Assembly: GCA_008012315.1 (NCBI GenBank)
Contig: SSEL01000013.1
Coordinates: 62,001-126,000, forward strand
Length of the DNA stretch: 64,000 nt
Direction: 5' to 3'
Source: Rhodospirillaceae bacterium
GTDB taxonomy: Bacteria; Pseudomonadota; Alphaproteobacteria; Dongiales; Dongiaceae
The translations under genes were made by a program, and so were the position numbers. The first letter of the stretch is position 1. Every line of letters begins with the position of its first letter. The notes under the pieces are model-generated. The model did not search any database. It was given only the letters and a program-made list of their open reading frames with translations, and had not been told where the DNA came from. Shown here piece by piece: positions 45,350-54,839 of this stretch.

Positions 45350-45530
45350 GAACTCATGACCTCCGTCAAGTCGGATGGCAGGCCGTTCCACATGCCTCGA
45401 TGCTTCGGCCGCCATTATTGTTCCTGGGCAGGGTCATACCCTAACAAGCTCGACCAAGCAATGAAACAGCCGAGCAACCGCTGCGGGCAAGTGGCACGAC
45501 CGGTATCGGAAGGGGAACGAATGGATAAAA

Positions 45531-46271
45531 TCAGCGACTGGGAGAACCGGTCTCGGGCAAGCGCTGCCAGCCATCCGGACCATAGGCTTCCATCGGCTGG
45601 AAACGCGCTTTGTAAGCCATCTTGCGGCTGCCGGCGACCCAATAGCCAAGGTAGACGTAGGCCAGGTCCTGCCGCTTGGCTTCGCTGACCAGCCACAGGA
45701 TGATGAAGCTGCCCAGGCTGTCCTCGGCACGATCCGGATCGAAAAAGCTGTACACTGCGGAAATGCCATCGACGCCCCAATCAGTCAGGCAGCAGGCGAT
45801 CAGCCGATCGGCGGGATCGCGGAATTCGACGAGCCGAGTATCGACCGGGCTGTCGGCCACCATGCTGCCGTAATCCTGCGGCCCCATGCCGACCATCTCG
45901 CCGTCATTGTGCCGGGCTTCCAGATAGCGCGCGAAGAGATCGTATTGCTCCTGGGTCGGGATATTTTCGCAGACCGTCGCCGTCAGATCCGTCGTCCGCT
46001 TCCAGATCCGCCGTAACGACCGGGTCCAAGCGAAATCCCGGACTGGAATGCGTACCGGCACACAGGCCTGGCAGCCGGGGCAGGCCGGGCGATAGGCGAT
46101 GCCGTGGCTGCGGCGGAACCCGGCATGGGACAGCAGTTCAAACAATTCCGGCGCCTGGCCGCCGCCCAATTCCGTGATGATCTTCCGCTCCTGCCGGTCA
46201 GGCAGATAGGGGCAGGGCACCTCGGTGGTGACCAGAAAAGGAATGGGGAAGCCGCGGCTATAAACGCTCAT
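45531..46271 (-). CDS. bpt: Aspartate/glutamate leucyltransferase (bacterial N-end rule)
   Basis: Transfers leucine from Leu-tRNA to proteins with N-terminal Asp or Glu, marking them for ClpS/ClpAP. 246 aa. The N-terminal ATE domain has CPYLPDRQERKI and the cysteine cluster ACPGCQACVPVRI; the C-terminal acetyltransferase-like domain includes YSFFDPDRAEDSLGSFIILW and YLGYWVAGSRKMAYKARF, both diagnostic of Bpt. Stand-alone gene; the RDD gene is 74 bp upstream. Confidence 0.95.
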   Translation of the reverse strand: MSVYSRGFPIPFLVTTEVPCPYLPDRQERKIITELGGGQAPELFELLSHAGFRRSHGIAYRPACPGCQACVPVRIPVRDFAWTRSLRRIWKRTTDLTATVCENIPTQEQYDLFARYLEARHNDGEMVGMGPQDYGSMVADSPVDTRLVEFRDPADRLIACCLTDWGVDGISAVYSFFDPDRAEDSLGSFIILWLVSEAKRQDLAYVYLGYWVAGSRKMAYKARFQPMEAYGPDGWQRLPETGSPSR

Positions 46272-46345
46272 ACGGTAATTCTAGGTGAATTACATGTTTC
46301 CTGCCAGCCCGTGTCTCTTGATGGGCTATAGCGCCCTGGCGGAAA

Positions 46346-46855
46346 TCAGGCGGGGCCGATGACGCTGCGCCGCACCATCACCACGCCCGACAGATGATCG
46401 TGCAGGCAGCGCAGGCGGCGATCAAACAAGGCGATCACCAGGACCAGGCCGCCGGTCGGTACCGTGGTGGCATAAAACAGGATCGTCATCAGCAGGGCCT
46501 GCAGATGGCCGGGCCGCCGCCCGTCCCAGGTCCGCACCGTCAGGTCCATCGCCCGCATGCCCGGGGTGGCGTGCGACGATCCGCCGATCGTCCAGGTGCC
46601 GTAAATGATCGGCAGCAAGCTGACGGCCAGGACCATCAGCGGCGTCAGCGCGCCGAAGGTCATGACGGTGGTGGTGCAGGTCGCCAGATGGCCCAGCGCC
46701 AGCAGGCAGAACAGCACGACCCAGTCGATGAAGAAGGCCATGCAGCGCCGGAACAGGACACCTTCGAACAATTCCGGCCGCTGCAATGCTTCAGCCGCCG
46801 GAATGTCGCCCGAACCGGGGCGCAGGATGATGGAAGAGGATGGTCGCTCGCTCAC
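46346..46855 (-). CDS. RDD-family membrane protein
   Basis: Small inner-membrane protein of 169 aa. The RDD domain is visible: FRRCMAFFIDWVVLF with the Arg and Asp of the name, two further hydrophobic helices, GMRAMDLTVRTWDGRRP, and the final Asp in LFDRRLRCLHDHLSGVVMVRR. The family's role is unsettled (some members are transport or stress proteins). It lies between motB and bpt on the same strand without tight coupling. Confidence 0.82.
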   Translation of the reverse strand: MSERPSSSIILRPGSGDIPAAEALQRPELFEGVLFRRCMAFFIDWVVLFCLLALGHLATCTTTVMTFGALTPLMVLAVSLLPIIYGTWTIGGSSHATPGMRAMDLTVRTWDGRRPGHLQALLMTILFYATTVPTGGLVLVIALFDRRLRCLHDHLSGVVMVRRSVIGPA

Positions 46856-46960
46856 GTCGATCTGCCGTCAAATGGATCGGATGACGTTCATATTGGGAAG
46901 ATCAGACCGGATCGCAAGGAGGGGTATTCGCCACCAAGCCGGCTGGCTAGGCGCTTGCGC

Positions 46961-47980
46961 TTATTCCTTTTGCAGCGTCGCCGGCGGAACGATCTTCGGC
47001 ACATTCTCGCGGGCGGCGGGATCGCCGATCGCGGCGGCCCGTTGCGCGGCGTCGCGCTGTTTCTGATCGTTCTGGAGCTGGCCCTGCGTCTGCGAGACCG
47101 GCGGCACGGTATGCAGCAGGATGATGCTGATCCGCCGGTTGGACGGCGACAGCGGATCTTTCAGATCGAGCGGTTCGGTGGCGGCCTTGCCGTTCACCGC
47201 CTGCACCCGGTTCGGATCGATCCCGTCCTCCACCAAAGCGCGGCGCGAAGCATTGGCGCGGTCGCTGGAGAGCTCCCAGTTGCTGTAGCCGTTCTGACCC
47301 GCATAAGGGGCCGCATCGGTATGGCCGGAGATCGACAACTTGTTCGGCATGCCGCGGATGGTCTGTGCCACCTTCTGCAGCAGGTCGCGGCTGCGCTGGT
47401 TCAGCGCTGAGCTGCCCGAGTTGAACATCGAAACCTTGTCGCGATCGATCAACTGAATGCGCAGGCCTTCCGGCGTCTGGTCGATCAGCAGGTTGTTCTG
47501 CAGGTCGCGCAATTCGGGCGACTGCTTGATCGCTTCCTGGATCTGCAGCTTCACCTGTTCGAATTGCTTCTGCTCGGCCTTGGCGACGACTTCGCGGGCC
47601 TGCTGTTCGCTGACGGACTTATCGGTATTCTTCGACGGGTCCGCATTATTCGCGGCGCCGTCGCTGGTATTGGCGCCTTCGCTATCGGCATCGACATCTG
47701 ATTCAGCGCCGGTGGCGCCCTGGGTCGCCTGCATGATGGCCGGTTGGCCGTCGAGCATAATGGTCTGGCCCTGGTTTTCCGCCGGGGCAAGCGTCGGGCG
47801 GAAGTAGTCGGCGATGCCGCGTTTCTGTTCTTCCGTAACGGCGTTCAGCAGCCAGAGAAGCAGGAAGAACGCCATCATCGCGGTCACGAAGTCGGCATAA
47901 GCGACTTTCCACGAGCCGCCGTGATGGCCGGCCGCGGCTTTCTTGATCCGCTTGATGATGATGGGACGTTCGTCGGCCAT
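46961..47980 (-). CDS. motB: Flagellar motor stator protein MotB
   Basis: Stator subunit of 339 aa. A single N-terminal membrane helix is preceded by a basic stretch; the proton-channel Asp30 lies in WKVAYADFVTAMMAFFLLLWLLN. A long polar linker follows. The C-terminal OmpA-type peptidoglycan-binding domain includes SGHTDAAPYAGQNGYSNWELSSDRA and SNRRISIIL. It starts 19 bp after the motA stop. No other flagellar genes are in the window. Confidence 0.95.
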   Translation of the reverse strand: MADERPIIIKRIKKAAAGHHGGSWKVAYADFVTAMMAFFLLLWLLNAVTEEQKRGIADYFRPTLAPAENQGQTIMLDGQPAIMQATQGATGAESDVDADSEGANTSDGAANNADPSKNTDKSVSEQQAREVVAKAEQKQFEQVKLQIQEAIKQSPELRDLQNNLLIDQTPEGLRIQLIDRDKVSMFNSGSSALNQRSRDLLQKVAQTIRGMPNKLSISGHTDAAPYAGQNGYSNWELSSDRANASRRALVEDGIDPNRVQAVNGKAATEPLDLKDPLSPSNRRISIILLHTVPPVSQTQGQLQNDQKQRDAAQRAAAIGDPAARENVPKIVPPATLQKE

Positions 47981-47999
47981 GGCGATCGCTCGGGCCCGG

Positions 48000-48860
48000 T
48001 CAGATCGGCGGCAAGGTGCTGACGGCCTGTTCGACCTCGTAGAATGTCGGGCGTTCCGTCGAATTGATTACCTTGCGCGCAAATTCCACCGAGACGGCCG
48101 GCGGATAGCCTTGCATATGCGCCAGCATGCCGTTCTTCATGCACTGATAGTACTTGGCATCGACCTCATCCACGCCTTTGACCGCATTGGAGAGAGGTGC
48201 CACGAAACCATAGGAGCACAACACGCCGAAGAAGGTACCGACGAGCGCCGCGCCGATCAGATGGCCCAGCACTTCCGGCGGCTCGGTGATCGAACCCATG
48301 GTGTGAATAACGCCGAGCACTGCGGCGACGATACCGAGCGCCGGCATGCCGTCCGCCATCGCCTGCAGCGCGTGGGATGCGCCGTGCAGTTCCTGGTGAT
48401 GGGTTTCAAGCTCGGCATCCATGAGGGTTTCCACCTCATTGGGATTTTCCGTGCCCAGGGTCATCAGGCGCAAATAGTCGCAGAGAAATTCCATGGCATG
48501 GTGATCGCTCTGGAACTTCGGGAACTGGCCGAAAAGCTGACTCTCATCCGGCTTTTCGACATGCTGTTCCAGCGCCAACATGCCCTTGGTCTTGGCGACC
48601 TTGAAAACCTGATAGAGGACGCTGAGCAGCTCCACATAATCGGATTTCTTATAGGCAGGACCTTTGAGGGCGCGTTTCAGGCCCTTTAGCGTCTGTTTGA
48701 TATTGGCTTTTGTATTGGAGGTGATGAACGCGCCGGTGGCGGCGCCCAGAATGATGATGAACTCGTTCCATTGCAGCAGGACGATGAAATGCCCGCCGGC
48801 CAGCAGATAACCGCCGGCAACACAGCCCAGAACGACAACGGCGCCAATGATGACAAGCAT
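48000..48860 (-). CDS. motA: Flagellar motor stator protein MotA
   Basis: Four-helix stator subunit of 286 aa that pairs with MotB to conduct ions and drive rotation. It begins MLVIIGAVVVLGCVAGGYLLAGG, as in proton-type MotA, and the cytoplasmic loop contains the charged rotor-interacting stretch around residue 90. The conserved helix 3-4 region, PALGIVAAVLGVIHTMG and LVGTFFGVLCSYGFVAPL, carries the channel prolines. Co-transcribed with motB, 19 bp apart. Confidence 0.95.
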   Translation of the reverse strand: MLVIIGAVVVLGCVAGGYLLAGGHFIVLLQWNEFIIILGAATGAFITSNTKANIKQTLKGLKRALKGPAYKKSDYVELLSVLYQVFKVAKTKGMLALEQHVEKPDESQLFGQFPKFQSDHHAMEFLCDYLRLMTLGTENPNEVETLMDAELETHHQELHGASHALQAMADGMPALGIVAAVLGVIHTMGSITEPPEVLGHLIGAALVGTFFGVLCSYGFVAPLSNAVKGVDEVDAKYYQCMKNGMLAHMQGYPPAVSVEFARKVINSTERPTFYEVEQAVSTLPPI

Positions 48861-48974
48861 GAATCTGCTTCCGGCAACCCCAGGATTGAAAGACTAGGCC
48901 AAGATTGACCAAGTTAGTTAAGAACTGGTTAGGCTACCGGACCAGAAATTGCGAAAATTAACTTCTTTACCACC

Positions 48975-50258
48975 TCACCCTTCGGTGGAATGGCTGGAGA
49001 GGCGCCGGGTGGGGAAGCCGGCTTCCTTCAGGCGGGCGATGATATCGTCGACATGGGCCGGATTGCGGGTTTCCAAGGAAACATCGATATCCGCGCGCTT
49101 CACCGGCAGGTCGAAGAACATGCGTTGATGGTGAACCTCGATGATATTGGCGCCGGTCGAGCCGATCAGCTTGGCGACGCTCGCCAGCACGCCCGGTTGA
49201 TCGGCGATCTCGATCCGCAGAGTCGCGATGCGGCCCTCGCGCACCAGGCCACGCATCATCACCTGGGCCAGGACGCGGGCATCGATATTGCCGCCGCAGA
49301 TCACCAGGCCGACCTTGCGGCCCTGGAACCGCTCCGGATAGGCGATCAGCGCTGCCAGGCCGGCGGCGCCGGCGCCTTCGGCAACGATGCGCTGGGTCTC
49401 GACCAGCATATGCACCGCCCGTTCCAAGACAATCTCATCGACCAGGAGGACATCCTTCACCAGGCTTTCGACGATGCTACGCGTGAGGGCGCCCGGCGAT
49501 TTGACGGCGATGCCCTCGGCGATGGTCTGGCCGCCATTGGCCGGGGCGAGGCCGTTCACCGCATGATGCATCGACGGATAAAGCGCCGATTCGACACCAT
49601 AGATCTCGATCTCCGGCTTCAGTGCCTTGACCGCCGTGGCGATGCCACCGATCAGGCCGCCGCCGCCGATCGGAATGATCAGGCAGTCAAGATCGCCGGC
49701 CTGCTCCAGGATTTCCAATCCCGCCGTGCCCTGGCCGGCCACGATATAGGGATCGTCGTAGGGATGGACGAAGACGAGATTTTCCTGCGCTGCGACTTCC
49801 CGCGCATAGGTCGCGGCGGCATCGATGCCTTCGCCTTGCAGGATGACGCGCGGCCCGAAACTGGCGGTGCGCTCGATCTTGGTGAAGGGCGTGCCCTCCG
49901 GCATGACGATGGTCGCCGGAATGCCGAGCCGTTGTGCGTGATAAGCGACACCCTGGGCATGATTGCCGGCCGACATGGCGATGACACCGCGCTTGGCCTC
50001 TTCCGGCGTCAGGCTTTTCAGCTTGTTCAGCGCGCCACGGTCCTTGAACGAGCCGGTGAACTGCTGGTTCTCCAGCTTGAGATAGAGATCGGCGACGCTG
50101 AGCTGGGCGGCGAGGCGCGGGGCCTGGACACAGGGCGTCAGCACGACCTCGCCGGCAATGGTCCTGGCGGCCTCCCGGATGTCGTCGAGGCTCGGGACAT
50201 GTTGAGCCGACGTTTGGGAAGCTGCAGGGGCGGATTCGGTTGACGGCACGGTCATCAT
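48975..50258 (-). CDS. Threonine ammonia-lyase (PLP, with ACT domain)
   Basis: Deaminates threonine (or serine) to 2-oxobutyrate (pyruvate). About 427 aa, the short single-ACT form. The PLP lysine lies in FTGSFKDRGA, SAGNHAQGVAYHA contacts the cofactor, and IGGGGLIGG is the phosphate-binding turn. The C-terminal ACT domain (RIEIADQPGVLASVAKLIGS) is regulatory. The start overlaps the stop of the upstream acylase gene (ATGA) with no ribosome-binding site, so translation should depend on the acylase gene. This places it as the last gene of the nitrile hydratase run, an unusual context for this enzyme. Confidence 0.9.
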   Translation of the reverse strand: MMTVPSTESAPAASQTSAQHVPSLDDIREAARTIAGEVVLTPCVQAPRLAAQLSVADLYLKLENQQFTGSFKDRGALNKLKSLTPEEAKRGVIAMSAGNHAQGVAYHAQRLGIPATIVMPEGTPFTKIERTASFGPRVILQGEGIDAAATYAREVAAQENLVFVHPYDDPYIVAGQGTAGLEILEQAGDLDCLIIPIGGGGLIGGIATAVKALKPEIEIYGVESALYPSMHHAVNGLAPANGGQTIAEGIAVKSPGALTRSIVESLVKDVLLVDEIVLERAVHMLVETQRIVAEGAGAAGLAALIAYPERFQGRKVGLVICGGNIDARVLAQVMMRGLVREGRIATLRIEIADQPGVLASVAKLIGSTGANIIEVHHQRMFFDLPVKRADIDVSLETRNPAHVDDIIARLKEAGFPTRRLSSHSTEG

Positions 50259-52594
50259 TGCACGCTGGTTGCTGGTTTCAAGGTCAAGTGGTGAGTGACT
50301 GACTGCAGGATAGGCCGGACATCGCCGTCCCGCCATGGCTTCAGCAGATCGTCGTAATGGGAAGAAAGAGGATTGCCCGACTGGCCGCCGGCCAAAGCGA
50401 AAAGCGGCTGGTCCGGCTGACCCAGATCGATGGCGAAGCGCAGGGTCGCGCCGTGAACATGGGGATAAAGACCATCACCCTTCGAGGGCAGCGGTGAGCC
50501 GCGTGAAACCGTGGCATTGTCGCCGTCGGTCGGCAGATCGGCATCGAGCCAGTCCCGCAGAAGCGGCACGTTGCGCCAGATCGGATGGGTGAAGCCGACG
50601 CGATGCGCATCGCCCCACTGCCACTTCCGCCAATCCCCGCCGTAATGCCGCTCTAGCTCGGCCAGGGCGTCATCCAGCGCCAGGGCGATCTGCTGCCGGC
50701 AGGTCTCGACCGTTGGCGTCTTGATATCGTCGCACCAGGCTTCATCCGACATCGCGCGGTGCAGGGTATCGAACTGCCAGAACCACCAATTGTCAAAGAG
50801 CGGCCCCAGATCATCGGCCAGGACGCGCCGCGCCAGGTGATCGACCCAGGCGGTGGCGATCAGCGGCTCCGGCCGATGGCGATCCATCCGGCCATCCCAG
50901 GCGGCCAGCGCCGCCACGATAACCGTATGTGCGCCGGCGGCCAGTTGCGGCAACCAGGACTGCACGGCCGTTTTCAGCGGGGTCGATTCGATATCGCTCT
51001 GCAGCGTCACGGTCTGCGCCAAATCGAGCAGCTTCGGCGACTGCGTCAGAACCTCGGCAATGCGGCGATAGCGGGCATCGCTGTCCCAGCCGATACCGAA
51101 GAAACCGCCTTTGGCATAGGTGGAGACATCGTTATTGGCCGTCGCGATCCAACCCGATTGCGGGTCGTGCAATTGCGGCAGGGCATCGAAATCGATCATA
51201 CCGGTCCAATCCGTCGTGCCAGTCCAACCCGGCACCGGCAGCAAGGATTTGTCATAAAGCCGCCGCCGCACCGGTACCCTGCCGGCGGCGACAAAGCCGA
51301 TATCGCCCGCGACATCGGCAAAGACAATGTTCTGCTGCGGCGCAATAAAATCATGCAGCGCCGTTTCGAATTGGGCCGCATTGGCGGCGCGGTTCATAGC
51401 CAGGAGCGCATCCGGCGTCCGGTCGCCGGGCTGCAAGGCGGCCCAACCCAGGGCCAAGACGTGGCCCGGCTTGGGCGAGACATCGCCGGCATCGCTGATC
51501 ACCGGCCCATGCCGCGTGTGCCGAACCGTGAGCATGACATCGGCTTCGCCCTTGACCTTGATTCGCTCTTGCCGCATTTCGAAAGCCGCCGGACCGTCCG
51601 GCGTGTCATATCGCGCCGGATCGCCGGTGCTCAACCGCTCGTCAAAGACATCTTCCGTGTCGCTGGTCGTAGTGGTGAAGCCCCAGGCGACCTTGCCATT
51701 GGTGCCGATGACCAGCAGCGGCAAGCCCGGCGCCGTGGCGCCGGTCAGTACACGATCCGGCGTGACGATGCGGGCAAGATACCAGGGTGAGGGCGCGGTC
51801 AAGCCGAGATGCGGATCATTGGCGAGGATCGGTTTGCCCGATGCCGTCAGTTTGCCGGCAATCACCCAGTTGTTTGATGCCGCCCGGCTGCGCCCCAGCC
51901 AGTCGATCGAGGCGGATTGCGAACTGCGGTCGGTCAACAGATCGAACAGCGCCGGCGGTACGGTCTGTTTCAAACGTGCATTGAACAATTCGTCACGCCA
52001 GTTGCCGCTGAGCTGCAGCGCCATCAGGCGGCCCCAGATCAGACTGTCGACCGGCGACCAGGCTTCCGGCCGATAGCGCAACAGCAGGAATTCCGGCGGC
52101 AAGGTGCCGCGATGCTGCGTCATGAAACTATTGACCCCGGCGGTATAGGCATCCAGCAGATTGCGTAAACCGGGGCTGGCCGACTGATACTGCGCTTCCG
52201 CCTGGCGCCGCAGGCCGAGGATTCGCATCTTGCGGTCGGTTGCCAGCATGGCGGGGCCGATGATCTCCGAGAGGCGGCCGCTACCGTAGCGTCGCATCGC
52301 GTCCATCTGAAACAGCCGGTCCTGGGCATGGGCGAAGCCGAGCGCGAAAGCCGCGTCCTGGTCGCTCTCAGCCTTGATCTCGACCATGCCGAATGCGTCA
52401 CGGCCGATGGTGACGTCGCGCTGTAAAGTCTTACCGGCAATCGCGATATTGCCGTCGATCTGGGGCAGGGAGCCGCGCAGCCAGAGATAGCCGCCGCCGA
52501 GCGCAATCGCGACGATCAGCAGCAGACCAAGCGCCAAGCAAAAGATCCAGCGGCGTAAGATTTGGGAACGAGTTCGACCAGGCACAACAGGCAT
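50255..52594 (-). CDS. Penicillin-acylase-family Ntn hydrolase
   Basis: Self-cleaving N-terminal-nucleophile amidohydrolase of 779 aa, normal for the family's precursor. An N-terminal membrane anchor or signal (RWIFCLALGLLLIVAIALGGG) sends it to the periplasm. The alpha chain includes DAFGMVEIKAESDQDAAFALGFAHAQDRLFQMD. The autoprocessing nucleophile is Ser240 in AASNNWVIAG, followed by NDPHLGLTAPSPWYLARI. Members hydrolyse penicillins, acyl-homoserine lactones or other N-acyl amides; no substrate can be assigned. It starts 5 bp after the CoA-transferase stop and overlaps the threonine lyase start, so it belongs to the nitrile hydratase transcript. Confidence 0.92.
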   Translation of the reverse strand: MPVVPGRTRSQILRRWIFCLALGLLLIVAIALGGGYLWLRGSLPQIDGNIAIAGKTLQRDVTIGRDAFGMVEIKAESDQDAAFALGFAHAQDRLFQMDAMRRYGSGRLSEIIGPAMLATDRKMRILGLRRQAEAQYQSASPGLRNLLDAYTAGVNSFMTQHRGTLPPEFLLLRYRPEAWSPVDSLIWGRLMALQLSGNWRDELFNARLKQTVPPALFDLLTDRSSQSASIDWLGRSRAASNNWVIAGKLTASGKPILANDPHLGLTAPSPWYLARIVTPDRVLTGATAPGLPLLVIGTNGKVAWGFTTTTSDTEDVFDERLSTGDPARYDTPDGPAAFEMRQERIKVKGEADVMLTVRHTRHGPVISDAGDVSPKPGHVLALGWAALQPGDRTPDALLAMNRAANAAQFETALHDFIAPQQNIVFADVAGDIGFVAAGRVPVRRRLYDKSLLPVPGWTGTTDWTGMIDFDALPQLHDPQSGWIATANNDVSTYAKGGFFGIGWDSDARYRRIAEVLTQSPKLLDLAQTVTLQSDIESTPLKTAVQSWLPQLAAGAHTVIVAALAAWDGRMDRHRPEPLIATAWVDHLARRVLADDLGPLFDNWWFWQFDTLHRAMSDEAWCDDIKTPTVETCRQQIALALDDALAELERHYGGDWRKWQWGDAHRVGFTHPIWRNVPLLRDWLDADLPTDGDNATVSRGSPLPSKGDGLYPHVHGATLRFAIDLGQPDQPLFALAGGQSGNPLSSHYDDLLKPWRDGDVRPILQSVTHHLTLKPATSVQ

Positions 52595-52599
52595 CGCGA

Positions 52600-53772
52600 T
52601 CAGGGAAAGTCTGCCAGGATGCGGTCGCGATCCGCATCGAGGTCGGGCGCATTGGCTCGGCTTTCGGCATCGGCATAGGCCGACATCTTGATCGGCAGGC
52701 CGGCGACCCGCAGATGTGCCAATGCGGGGTCATCCCCCATTGGACTATTCAGGGGTAGGATCATGTTGCGCGACAAGACCTGCGGATCGCAGGCGGCTTG
52801 CTCCACATTATTGATCGGCGCACAGGGAATATTCGCGGCATGCAGCAATTCGAGCCAATGGGCCGTCGGCTGCTTTGTCAGAATGGCTTCCAATGTCTCT
52901 TTCAGGGCCAGGACATGCTCGCTGCGCCGCGCATTTTCGCAAAAGCGCGGATCGGCGACGATATCCAGCCGCGTCAGCGCGTCGCAGAACTGCCGGAACA
53001 GCAAGTCGTTGCCGCAGGCGATGACGAGTTCGCCATCCGCCGTCCGATACGGCTCGAAAGGCGCAATCGACGGATGCCGCGCCCCGATCGGCTTCGGCGG
53101 GGCGCCGCTGACGAAATAGCGCATCAGGCTGTTTTCCAGCATGGCGATCTGGCAATCCAGCATCGCCACGTCGATCATCATGCCCTGGCCGGTCAGGCTC
53201 CGGTGATGCAAGGCGGACAGAATGCCGATGGCAGTGAAGAGGCCGGCGCCGATATCGCCGATCGAACTGCCGACGCGGGTGGTCGGTCCCCCTTCATGCC
53301 CGGTGACGCTCATGACGCCACCCATCGCCTGCGCGATGATGTCGTAAGCCGGCCGTTGCGCATAGGGGCCGGTTTGGCCGAACCCCGATGTCGCGGCATA
53401 GATCAGCTTGGGATAGCGTTCATGCAATTGGTCCCAGCCGAAGCCGAGCCGGGCCATCGCGCCGGGACGGAAATTCTCTGCCAGGACATCCGCCCGTTTC
53501 AACAGACGGTGCAGGATAAGCGCATCGCCTTCTTTTTTCAGATCGAGCGCGATCGATTCCTTGCCCCGGTTCTGGGCAATGAAATAGCCGGAACGGCCAT
53601 CCGGCAGGAATGGTCCGTAATTGCGTGTATCGTCGCCGCCATCCGGCGTTTCGACCTTAATGACGCGCGCGCCGAGATCGGACAGCAGCATCGTGCAGAA
53701 GGGCCCAGCGAGGACACGGGTCAGATCGACGATGACAATGTCGGATAACGGCCCGTGCCGGTCATTGCTCAT
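52600..53772 (-). CDS. Family III (CaiB/BaiF) CoA-transferase
   Basis: Acyl-CoA transferase of 390 aa. The N-terminus LSDIVIVDLTRVLAGPFCTMLLSDLGARVIKVE is the family fingerprint. The catalytic aspartate is D173 in the conserved VGSSIGDIGAGLFTAIGIL turn, and RPAYDIIAQAMGGVMSVTG precedes it. Members move CoA between carboxylic acids. ATG 53772 starts 4 bp after the stop of the nitrile hydratase activator. Activation of the acid produced from a nitrile is a reasonable role (inference). Confidence 0.92.
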   Translation of the reverse strand: MSNDRHGPLSDIVIVDLTRVLAGPFCTMLLSDLGARVIKVETPDGGDDTRNYGPFLPDGRSGYFIAQNRGKESIALDLKKEGDALILHRLLKRADVLAENFRPGAMARLGFGWDQLHERYPKLIYAATSGFGQTGPYAQRPAYDIIAQAMGGVMSVTGHEGGPTTRVGSSIGDIGAGLFTAIGILSALHHRSLTGQGMMIDVAMLDCQIAMLENSLMRYFVSGAPPKPIGARHPSIAPFEPYRTADGELVIACGNDLLFRQFCDALTRLDIVADPRFCENARRSEHVLALKETLEAILTKQPTAHWLELLHAANIPCAPINNVEQAACDPQVLSRNMILPLNSPMGDDPALAHLRVAGLPIKMSAYADAESRANAPDLDADRDRILADFP

Positions 53773-53776
53773 CTTG

Positions 53777-54190
53777 TCAGCGAATCCGGTCTGGATCGTT
53801 CTCGATGAGGATCGGCTGGCCATGCGGGGTCGCGCGGGCCGCACGATCCCAGGCCGTCTTCGTCATGTCCAACTGCCGGCGGCTGGCGATCTCCTTGTCG
53901 ACGACCAGCCGTTCGAGGGCCGCCAGCCAATGCCGGTAATAGCTGTCGCCGAGATCCGGATCGCCGGCGGCTTGCGCCGCCTTGATCTCCGCCGCCAAGG
54001 TTGAAGCCCATTCAGTCCAGGAAAAGACGCCGCGCTCATGCAAGGCAACAGCCATGGCGAAGGCTTGCGCCTGCCAGGGTTCCTGAAAGACCGGTATGTC
54101 GCCCTGGCGCGGTATTGTCGGCAGGGCAGCGAGCATCGCTGCGTCGACCGCGTTGGCCTCTTGCGACGCCGAACGGTCAGACACGTTCAA
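53777..54190 (-). CDS. Nitrile hydratase accessory protein (NHase activator/P14K type)
   Basis: Protein of 137 aa related to the N-terminal half of the nitrile hydratase beta subunit: FQEPWQAQAFAMAVALHERGVFSWTEWASTLAAEI and YYRHWLAALERLVVDKEI have direct counterparts in the beta subunit ([10 protein letters not shown]..., [17 protein letters not shown]). Such small proteins escort cobalt into the alpha subunit by subunit swapping in cobalt-type enzymes. The start is TTG 54190 with GGGGA 7 nt upstream; GTG 54184 is an alternative. It overlaps the end of the beta gene by 14 bp. Confidence 0.85.
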   Translation of the reverse strand: MNVSDRSASQEANAVDAAMLAALPTIPRQGDIPVFQEPWQAQAFAMAVALHERGVFSWTEWASTLAAEIKAAQAAGDPDLGDSYYRHWLAALERLVVDKEIASRRQLDMTKTAWDRAARATPHGQPILIENDPDRIR

Positions 54191-54839
54191 GATAGGATCC
54201 CCAGCAATCGACCGCGACCGTCAGGCCGGCATCGGCGCCGTCACCCCAGAGCTCCGGCCCGGTGAAGACCACGGAATAGACCCATTGCGGATTTTCGCCG
54301 GCGCGATGCGCATTGGTATCGGGAAAGACAAATCCGCCATGCACGCGCTCGACAAGGCCGGTTTTGCCGCGTGCATAACGCGGCAGCCGCGTATGGCCGA
54401 CCGGATTTATGTTGCGGGTCCGCACCCTGTCGCCCACGGCGAACAAAGCAGGGTGATCAACCGGGCGGTCGCAGGGACCGCCTGTGGTCAGGGCTGCCGG
54501 CACATTCGCTGCCGCCAGGGCAGGACGTTTGGTCGCGGCCGCTGTCTGCAGGCTGCGGCCGGCTTCCAATTCGGCGGGCGTCAGCATGCCGCGCTCAACC
54601 AGCAGCTTCACCAGCCCCTTGGTCCAGATCTCATAATAGCTCGACGAGAGATAATCCGCCGGGTGCAGGCTTTCGCGCGCATGGCGGCCAACATCGATGT
54701 TCCATTCGCCGAGCGCGCTGGCGGCGAGCGTCAGGCCCAGCGCGCGCCCTTCCCAATGGGCATGGAAAACCGGTTCATTCCATTCGGACCGCACCGGCCC
54801 GAACCCCATCATGCCGCCGAGATCCTGTGCGCCGTTCAT
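54177..54839 (-). CDS. Nitrile hydratase beta subunit
   Basis: Beta subunit of 220 aa. It begins [16 protein letters not shown], the conserved beta start, with the two arginine-bearing regions that hydrogen-bond the oxidised cysteines of alpha expected downstream. The SH3-like C-terminal domain includes [25 protein letters not shown] and [12 protein letters not shown], both typical. The start overlaps the alpha stop by 4 bp (ATGA). Confidence 0.95.
   Translation of the reverse strand: MNGAQDLGGMMGFGPVRSEWNEPVFHAHWEGRALGLTLAASALGEWNIDVGRHARESLHPADYLSSSYYEIWTKGLVKLLVERGMLTPAELEAGRSLQTAAATKRPALAAANVPAALTTGGPCDRPVDHPALFAVGDRVRTRNINPVGHTRLPRYARGKTGLVERVHGGFVFPDTNAHRAGENPQWVYSVVFTGPELWGDGADAGLTVAVDCWGSYLERV

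Noticed and set aside
48960..48985. Hairpin at the end of the threonine ammonia-lyase gene
   Set aside because: The stem is only about 5 bp and contains the stop codon in its loop; there is no T-run, so it is not called a terminator.
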